6,152 bases of DNA from positions 1 to 6,152 of the forward strand of contig JBBRCV010000294.1 in NCBI GenBank assembly GCA_038204505.1, given 5' to 3'. Source of the DNA: Timaviella sp038204505 (GTDB lineage Bacteria > Cyanobacteriota > Cyanobacteriia > Elainellales > Elainellaceae). Of this stretch, positions 1 through 3,506 are shown one piece after another; position 1 is the first letter of the stretch; each line of letters opens with the position of its first letter. The translations under genes and the position numbers were made by a program. The notes beneath the pieces are model-generated. The model was not told the DNA's origin. It saw nothing but the letters and a program-made list of their open reading frames with translations, and did no database searches.

Positions 1-1
1 T

Positions 2-754
2 ATTCGCCGCATTGAGTACATGCGAGCTTGGGAGCGGGTTCGTCAGCTACAAAACGAAGATGCTACAGTTCGCTCTAGTGTATTCGCTACAAACAGGGGC
101 GGTGCGTTGGTTCGGATTGAAGGACTCCGGGGTTTCATCCCTGGCTCTCATATCAGTAGCCGTAGACCTAAAGAAGATTTGGTGGGTGAAGAATTGCCCC
201 TGAAGTTTTTGGAAGTAGACGAAGATCGTAACCGTCTGGTTCTAAGCCATCGTCGGGCGCTGGTTGAGCGGAAGATGAACCGTTTGGAAGTGGGCGAAGT
301 GGTGATTGGAACCGTCCGATGTCTGAAGCCTTACGGTGCCTTCATTGATATTGGCGGTGTTAGTGGCTTGCTGCACATCTCCGAAATCTCTCACGATCAC
401 ATCGATACGCCTCATAGCGTCTTCAATGTGAATGATGAAGTTAAGGTGATGATTATTGATCTGGATGCAGAGCGGGGTCGAATCTCTCTTTCTACCAAGC
501 AGCTAGAGCCAGAACCGGGCGACATGGTCAAAAATCCGCAGATTGTCTACGACATGGCGGAAGAGATGGCTGCGAAATATCGTGAAAAGATGTTGCAGCA
601 GTCTCAGCCTCAGGCTGCGGTTGAAGAAGTCGAAGAAGTCGAAGAAGCTGAAGAGGCTGAAGAGGTCGAAGTAACCCCTGAGATTGAAGCGATCGCAGAG
701 GCTGAAGAGGCTGAAGCTTTTGAGGAAGATTTGCCCTCAGCAGTCGAAGAATAA
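2..754 (+). CDS. rpsA: 30S ribosomal protein S1, 3' part (5' end outside window)
   Basis: Protein S1 binds mRNA on the 30S subunit and helps start translation. The frame is open from base 2 (reading I-R-R-I-E-Y-M), so the ATG at 20 is internal and the gene begins upstream of the window; 250 residues are visible. Fragment residues about 20-87 cover most of one S1 (OB-fold) domain, including FATNRGGALVRIEGLRGFIPGSHIS in outline. Residues about 95-169 form a complete S1 domain with KPYGAFIDIGGVSGLLHISE and the closing GRISLSTKQLE. From family knowledge, cyanobacterial S1 is a short form with three such domains, against six in E. coli, so these should be the last two. After about residue 170 comes a non-S1 tail, and residues about 206-250 are almost entirely Glu, Ala and Val. 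The identification is secure; the length of the acidic tail is the unusual part. Confidence 0.96.
   Translation: MRRIEYMRAWERVRQLQNEDATVRSSVFATNRGGALVRIEGLRGFIPGSHISSRRPKEDLVGEELPLKFLEVDEDRNRLVLSHRRALVERKMNRLEVGEVVIGTVRCLKPYGAFIDIGGVSGLLHISEISHDHIDTPHSVFNVNDEVKVMIIDLDAERGRISLSTKQLEPEPGDMVKNPQIVYDMAEEMAAKYREKMLQQSQPQAAVEEVEEVEEAEEAEEVEVTPEIEAIAEAEEAEAFEEDLPSAVEE
620..673 (+). repeat. 9-bp in-frame tandem repeat in the S1 acidic tail
   Basis: Six consecutive 9-bp units of the form G(T/C)(T/C)GAAGA(A/G) start at 620, 629, 638, 647, 656 and 665; the last ends in GTA instead of GAA or GAG. Each encodes Val/Ala-Glu-Glu, except the last (Val-Glu-Val). Two more related units lie at 701-709 and 710-718. 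The repeat stays in frame, so gain or loss of units would change tail length without breaking the gene. It probably arose by slippage and may vary in number between strains. Confidence 0.85.
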
Positions 755-1024
755 ACAGGTTGCTGCCTTAGATATAAATCATAGGAGGGAGTTGTCCCTC
801 CTTTTTATTGGAGTTTTAAAGGAGAGGTTGCAATGGTCACGATTCGTTGTCAGGATGTGACGTTTCAAAATATTCAAGCTGTGTTGTTTGATAAAGATGG
901 GACGTTGGCAAATTCGGAGGCATTTTTGCGGAGCTTGGCGCAAAAGCGATCGCGCTTAATCGATGCCCAATTTCCTGGCGTTCAAGAGCCGTTGTTGATG
1001 GCGTTTGGAGTGGATGGCGATCGC
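689..1024. repeat. HIP1 octamers (GCGATCGC), three copies
   Basis: Perfect GCGATCGC palindromes sit at 689-696 (rpsA), 946-953 and 1017-1024 (HAD gene, the last within GGCGATCGCC). HIP1 is a highly over-represented octamer in many cyanobacterial genomes, so it serves here as a taxonomic marker and not as an operator. All three lie inside coding sequence. Confidence 0.9.
783..806 (+). terminator. Intrinsic terminator after rpsA
   Basis: AGGAGGGA (783-790) pairs perfectly with TCCCTCCT (795-802) around a GTTG loop, and the right arm runs into TTTT to 806. This is a compact 8-bp stem followed by a short T tract, 28 bases after the rpsA stop. It lies only 26 bases before the next start codon, so it should separate rpsA from the HAD gene, at least partly. 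Confidence 0.85.
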
Positions 1025-1570
1025 CTCAATCCATCGGGGTTAATGGCGATCGGCACTCGTCAAGAAAACGAAATTGCCGCTGCTGCCTATGTGACTGAAA
1101 CAGGACGCGATTGGATCGAGTCGCTCGAAGTGGTGCGATCGGCTTTTATCGAAGCTGACCAGTACATGAAACGTAAGGCAGACCATACGCCTTTAGTCCC
1201 AGGGGTTCTTCCCCTTCTACAAACTATGACTACGGCGGGACTCCGGTTGGGAATCCTGTCGTCTGACAGCACCGATAATGTCAAAGATTTTGTTGAAAAA
1301 TACCAGCTTGCTCCCTATTTCCAGCTTCAAATGGGCACTGATGGAATTCTCAGTAAACCTGACCCTCGCTTGCTGAAGCAAGCCTGTCATGCATTAGGGA
1401 TTTCTCCAAGTCAAACCCTGATCGTTGGAGATTCACAAGCCGATATCCAACTAGCTCAATCAGGGGCAGCGGGCTGCATTGGCGTGACAGGAGGCTGGAG
1501 CAGTGCCTTTCATTTGTCAGCCAATGCCGTGATTCATCAACTTGAGGCGATCGAAATTCTTTCACAGTAG
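833..1570 (+). CDS. HAD-superfamily phosphatase, Gph-like
   Basis: A soluble 245-residue hydrolase, probably a phosphatase acting on a small phosphorylated metabolite. All four HAD motifs are present. Motif I is FDKDGTL with nucleophile D20 and acid/base D22; motif II is the serine in LGILSSDS (about S143); motif III is K175 in SKPDP; motif IV is GDSQAD with D200 and D204. Residues about 26-125 are mostly helical and fit a C1 cap domain inserted between motifs I and II, as in the phosphoglycolate phosphatase (Gph) type. Length is normal for that group. The ATG is preceded by GGAG at 821-824, 8 bases away, which supports this start. The gap from the rpsA stop is 78 bases and holds a terminator but no clear promoter, so expression may rely on read-through. 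No obvious terminator follows the stop. The substrate cannot be told from sequence, so no gene symbol is given. Confidence 0.9.
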   Translation: MVTIRCQDVTFQNIQAVLFDKDGTLANSEAFLRSLAQKRSRLIDAQFPGVQEPLLMAFGVDGDRLNPSGLMAIGTRQENEIAAAAYVTETGRDWIESLEVVRSAFIEADQYMKRKADHTPLVPGVLPLLQTMTTAGLRLGILSSDSTDNVKDFVEKYQLAPYFQLQMGTDGILSKPDPRLLKQACHALGISPSQTLIVGDSQADIQLAQSGAAGCIGVTGGWSSAFHLSANAVIHQLEAIEILSQ

Positions 1571-1573
1571 GAC

Positions 1574-1579
1574 TATAAT
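1574..1579 (+). promoter_or_regulatory. Perfect -10 hexamer just after the HAD gene
   Basis: TATAAT lies 3 bases after the HAD stop codon. With 16-18 bp spacing no TTGACA-like -35 is present (the best positions read TCGAAA or ATCGAA). TTGAGG at 1542-1547 is too far away at 26 bp. If used, it would need an activator or tolerate a poor -35, and transcription would begin near 1586 and run into the metK upstream region. Confidence 0.3.
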
Positions 1580-1701
1580 CAAGGCTCTATATTCCTACAT
1601 GAATTAAGTTCTCGCAGAGCTTACTGAGAAAGATCTCCTAACAAGTAGCTTAAAAAGATGTAAAAATTCGCTTGATTAAGGGCTTTTACAAGGCTAGTGA
1701 A

Positions 1702-1730
1702 AGTACTGATTCCTGAAAAGGAGAAGTATT
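1702..1730 (+). promoter_or_regulatory. Hairpin masking a Shine-Dalgarno (thermometer-like)
   Basis: Upper stem TTCCT (1710-1714) pairs with AGGAG (1719-1723), including one G-U, around a GAAA tetraloop. After a small asymmetric internal loop (GA/A), the lower stem AGTACT (1702-1707) pairs with AGTATT (1725-1730), including one G-U. That gives 11 pairs with the SD AAGGAG (1718-1723) almost wholly buried, and an ATG follows 3 bases after the stem. From established knowledge, the hsp17 RNA thermometer of Synechocystis is likewise a short hairpin with an asymmetric internal loop near the SD. Whether this one works that way is inference. Confidence 0.45.
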
Positions 1731-1733
1731 AGG

Positions 1734-1775
1734 ATGAAAAAGCTGCTAATATTGTTTCCACTCTGCCGCCCATGA
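1734..1775 (+). CDS. Possible 13-codon leader peptide or gene remnant
   Basis: ATG at 1734 opens a 13-residue frame, MKKLLILFPLCRP, closed by TGA. An SD AAGGAG at 1718-1723 is 10 bases upstream, which is acceptable spacing, and lies inside the hairpin at 1702-1730. The peptide looks like the start of a signal peptide (Lys-Lys then a hydrophobic run). It could therefore be a genuine micro-protein, a leader peptide, or the stub of a decayed secreted protein. The downstream frames show short open stretches but no protein I recognise, so a remnant is not proven. The good SD is the main reason to list it. Confidence 0.2.
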   Translation: MKKLLILFPLCRP

Positions 1776-1784
1776 CTCGGTTTC

Positions 1785-1806
1785 TAAACGAACCACTATT
1801 CGTTTA
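1785..1806. repeat. 8-bp inverted repeat with AAACGAA half-sites
   Basis: TAAACGAA (1785-1792) and TTCGTTTA (1799-1806) are perfect inverted repeats around a 6-base spacer. A third, similar copy TTCTAAAACGA (1826-1836) resembles TTCTAAACGA (1782-1791) with one extra A. Three related half-sites within 55 bp suggest an operator cluster. As RNA it would be an AT-rich stem-loop without a T tract, so it is not a good terminator. Confidence 0.4.
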
Positions 1807-1891
1807 AAATTTAGTCTAGCGTATGTTCTAAAACGATAAATCCTAGAGAAAGTTACTTGCTTTCAAAAAGATTTACCTTTAGTTTTACAAC

Positions 1892-1930
1892 AGGAGCTTG
1901 ATTAGCGAGTGGTTTAGTCGCTTTTCTCCT
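1892..1930. other. Two-part stem-loop upstream of metK
   Basis: AGGAG (1892-1896) pairs with CTCCT (1926-1930), and inside it AGCGA (1904-1908) pairs with TCGCT (1918-1922) around a 9-base loop. The two 5-bp stems are joined by an asymmetric internal loop of 7 and 3 bases. Structure is plausible on either strand; function is unknown. Confidence 0.3.
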
Positions 1931-1979
1931 TTGCTCCCTTAGCAGAGTTAGTAGGTCGTCTTCCGGCTTTAAAAAACAG

Positions 1980-2032
1980 AATTGCACGATCGGTTTGCCT
2001 ATTTGGCAATCAGCAGAGTGGTAGATGCAATT
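1980..2032 (+). other. Nested stem-loop about 90 bp before the metK start
   Basis: AATTGCA (1980-1986) pairs with TGCAATT (2026-2032), enclosing a smaller hairpin TTGCC (1995-1999) with GGCAA (2005-2009) around TATTT. The segments between the stems, 8 bases on the left and 16 on the right, are unpaired in this simple reading. It resembles a small structured leader element, but I cannot assign it to any riboswitch class. Confidence 0.35.
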
Positions 2033-2070
2033 TAGGCTCACTTTGCTGAATCCGAAATGTGCTAGTCTCC

Positions 2071-2087
2071 TGTTCTAGTTCTGAACA
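2071..2087. promoter_or_regulatory. TGTTC-N7-GAACA palindrome near metK
   Basis: TGTTC (2071-2075) and GAACA (2083-2087) form a dyad with a 7-base spacer, 32 bases before the metK start. It overlaps the zone where a promoter or 5' leader should be. It could be a repressor site or a short RNA hairpin. A possible extended -10 (TGC plus TAGTCT, 2060-2068) lies just upstream but has no well-spaced -35. Confidence 0.3.
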
Positions 2088-2106
2088 ATTGCTTAACTTC
2101 GATAAA

Positions 2107-2122
2107 GGGAGGTCTTTCCTTG
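2107..2122 (+). promoter_or_regulatory. Ribosome binding site that fixes the TTG start of metK
   Basis: GGGAGGT at 2107-2113 is a strong SD, 6 bases before TTG at 2120-2122. The in-frame sequence upstream has no ATG, GTG or TTG before a TAG stop at 2063-2065. The protein start MSRRHFFTSESVTEGHPDK in outline is the normal MetK N-terminus. TTG is therefore the real start codon. Confidence 0.85.
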
Positions 2123-3376
2123 TCCCGTCGCCATTTTTTTACTTCTGAATCTGTAACTGAAGGTCATCCAGATAAAATCTGTGACCAAATTTCCGATACC
2201 ATTCTTGATGCACTCCTAGCTCAAGATCCTTCTAGCCGAGTAGCGGCTGAAGTTGTAGTTAATACGGGTATGGTGCTAGTCACTGGCGAGATTACCTCGA
2301 AAGCACAAGTTAATTATGTTGATTTAGTTCGCGGAAAAATTGCTGAAATTGGTTACACCGATGCAGTCAATGGCTTTAGCGCTAATAGCTGTGCGGTGTT
2401 AATTGCCTTAGATGCACAGTCTCCCGACATTGCCCAAGGGGTAGACCAAGCCCAAGAGCAGCGCGAACTTTCTAGTGATGAACAGCTCGATGCAGTCGGG
2501 GCTGGCGATCAAGGGTTGATGTTTGGGTTTGCTTGCAATGAAACCCCTGAGCTAATGCCCTTGCCGATCTGCTTAGCACACCGAATTGCTCGTAAGCTGG
2601 CAGCCGTTCGTAAACTTGGACAGATGCCCTACTTGCGTCCTGATGGTAAAACGCAGGTGACCGTAGCTTACGAGAATGGCAGACCTGTCGGTATCGACAC
2701 TATTCTGGTCTCGACACAGCATACTGCTGAGATTAGCGATATCTCAGATCCTTTGGCAGTCCAAGCCAAAATTAAAGAGGATCTATGGGCGCTGGTAGTT
2801 CTACCTGTTTTTGAAGATATTGCCATTAAGCCAGACGACACAACCCGTTTTCTGGTAAACCCCACGGGTAAGTTTGTGGTGGGTGGACCGCAGGGCGATT
2901 CGGGTTTGACGGGTCGCAAAATTATTGTCGATACCTATGGTGGATATTCTCGACACGGCGGCGGCGCGTTTTCGGGGAAAGATCCGACGAAGGTCGATCG
3001 CAGTGCAGCTTATGCGGCGCGTTATGTGGCAAAAAATATTGTAGCGGCGGGCTTAGCTGAAAAGTGCGAAGTGCAGTTAAGCTATGCCATTGGCGTGGCT
3101 CGTCCGGTCAGTATTTTGGTAGAAACCTTTGGGACAGGCAAGGTGGATGACGATCGCCTCTTCGATTTGGTCAAAGAGCATTTTGAGTTGCGTCCTGCGG
3201 GCATCATTGAAACCTTTGGGTTAACCACCATTCCTGCCGAGCGAGGCGGTCGCTTCTATCAAGATGTGGCTGCTTACGGTCACATGGGGCGGGATGATTT
3301 GGATTTACCTTGGGAGAAAACTGACAAAGCGGCATTACTGAAGGAGGCTGTTAGCCTTTCCAGTGCAGCAGTTTAA
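2120..3376 (+). CDS. metK: S-adenosylmethionine synthetase
   Basis: This cytoplasmic enzyme joins methionine and ATP to make S-adenosylmethionine, releasing phosphate and diphosphate; it needs Mg2+ and K+ and normally works as a tetramer. The 418-residue protein is full length. Visible hallmarks are the N-terminal TEGHPDK (13-19), with H16 and D18 at the active site; the signature GAGDQG (127-132), followed by LMFGF where many homologues have Y; the segment GDSGLTGRK (259-267); and the glycine-rich phosphate loop GGGAFSGKD (280-288). The C-terminal part (GRFYQDVAAYGHMG, about 377-390) is also typical. It starts at TTG with a strong SD. It appears to have its own promoter in the long upstream gap and ends at a strong terminator, so it is probably monocistronic. 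None of the hallmark residues checked is missing. No HIP1 octamer falls inside it, unlike the two flanking complete genes. Confidence 0.98.
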   Translation: MSRRHFFTSESVTEGHPDKICDQISDTILDALLAQDPSSRVAAEVVVNTGMVLVTGEITSKAQVNYVDLVRGKIAEIGYTDAVNGFSANSCAVLIALDAQSPDIAQGVDQAQEQRELSSDEQLDAVGAGDQGLMFGFACNETPELMPLPICLAHRIARKLAAVRKLGQMPYLRPDGKTQVTVAYENGRPVGIDTILVSTQHTAEISDISDPLAVQAKIKEDLWALVVLPVFEDIAIKPDDTTRFLVNPTGKFVVGGPQGDSGLTGRKIIVDTYGGYSRHGGGAFSGKDPTKVDRSAAYAARYVAKNIVAAGLAEKCEVQLSYAIGVARPVSILVETFGTGKVDDDRLFDLVKEHFELRPAGIIETFGLTTIPAERGGRFYQDVAAYGHMGRDDLDLPWEKTDKAALLKEAVSLSSAAV

Positions 3377-3395
3377 CGAATCAGCCTAATGTTGT

Positions 3396-3430
3396 AACAA
3401 AGGCGACCCAATGGGTCGCCTTTGTTTTTT
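3396..3430 (+). terminator. Strong intrinsic terminator of metK
   Basis: A 14-bp perfect stem (3396-3409 with 3413-3426), with the GC-rich core GGCGACCC/GGGTCGCC and a 3-base loop, runs into TTTTTT at 3425-3430. It begins 20 bases after the metK stop. On the other strand the run after the stem is only weakly T-rich, so it may also slow transcripts coming from the convergent kinase gene. Confidence 0.93.
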
Positions 3431-3446
3431 GGGGGCTGTACAAGCA

Positions 3447-3468
3447 ACAAGGGGCTTAAGCCCCTTGT
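3447..3468. repeat. Perfect 22-bp palindrome between convergent genes
   Basis: Each 11-bp half mirrors the other around the core GGGGCTTAAGCCCC. It sits 16 bases after the metK terminator and 38 bases beyond the kinase stop. No T tract follows it on either strand, so it is not a classic terminator. Palindromes with a core of this kind look like dispersed intergenic repeats in cyanobacteria; that is inference from memory and needs a genome search. It may also protect the 3' ends of both convergent transcripts. Confidence 0.6.
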
Positions 3469-3506
3469 CCTAAACCATCGGCGTAGTGTTATGTCAGAAA
3501 ACTAGA

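Larger units (their letters stand above)
1571..2119. other. 549-bp intergenic region upstream of metK, rich in hairpins
   Basis: This gap between the HAD gene and metK has stops in all forward frames and no protein gene I can support beyond a doubtful 13-codon ORF. It is AT-richer than its neighbours and carries a perfect TATAAT (1574-1579), an SD-masking hairpin (1702-1730), an inverted repeat with AAACGAA half-sites (1785-1806), and further stem-loops at 1892-1930, 1980-2032 and 2071-2087, each listed separately. An 8-bp direct repeat AGCAGAGT occurs at 1941-1948 and 2012-2019. I looked for the conserved cores of the SAM riboswitches and of the cyanobacterial RNA Yfr1 (ACUCCUCACAC) and found neither. 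It could hold a long metK leader, a small RNA, a decayed gene, or a mixture. Confidence 0.6.

Noticed and set aside
20..22. ATG taken as the start of the S1 gene
   Set aside because: The frame is open to the left edge and continues the S1 sequence; the protein's first S1 domain is missing, so this is an internal methionine.
2010..2031. tRNA-like D-arm (CAGCAGAGTGGTAGATGC)
   Set aside because: No acceptor, anticodon or T-arm can be built around it, and metK follows too closely.
1980..2032. SAM riboswitch in front of metK
   Set aside because: The conserved cores of the known SAM classes are not visible; only generic pairing is present.
1853..2041. 62-codon minus-strand ORF in the metK upstream gap
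   Set aside because: It starts at GTG without a convincing SD, has no recognisable motif, and overlaps three stem-loops; most likely a chance open frame.
2043..2068. metK promoter TTGCTG with TAGTCT
   Set aside because: Spacing is only 14 bp, so a sigma-70 type pair is not supported; TGC plus TAGTCT as an extended -10 remains a weak option.
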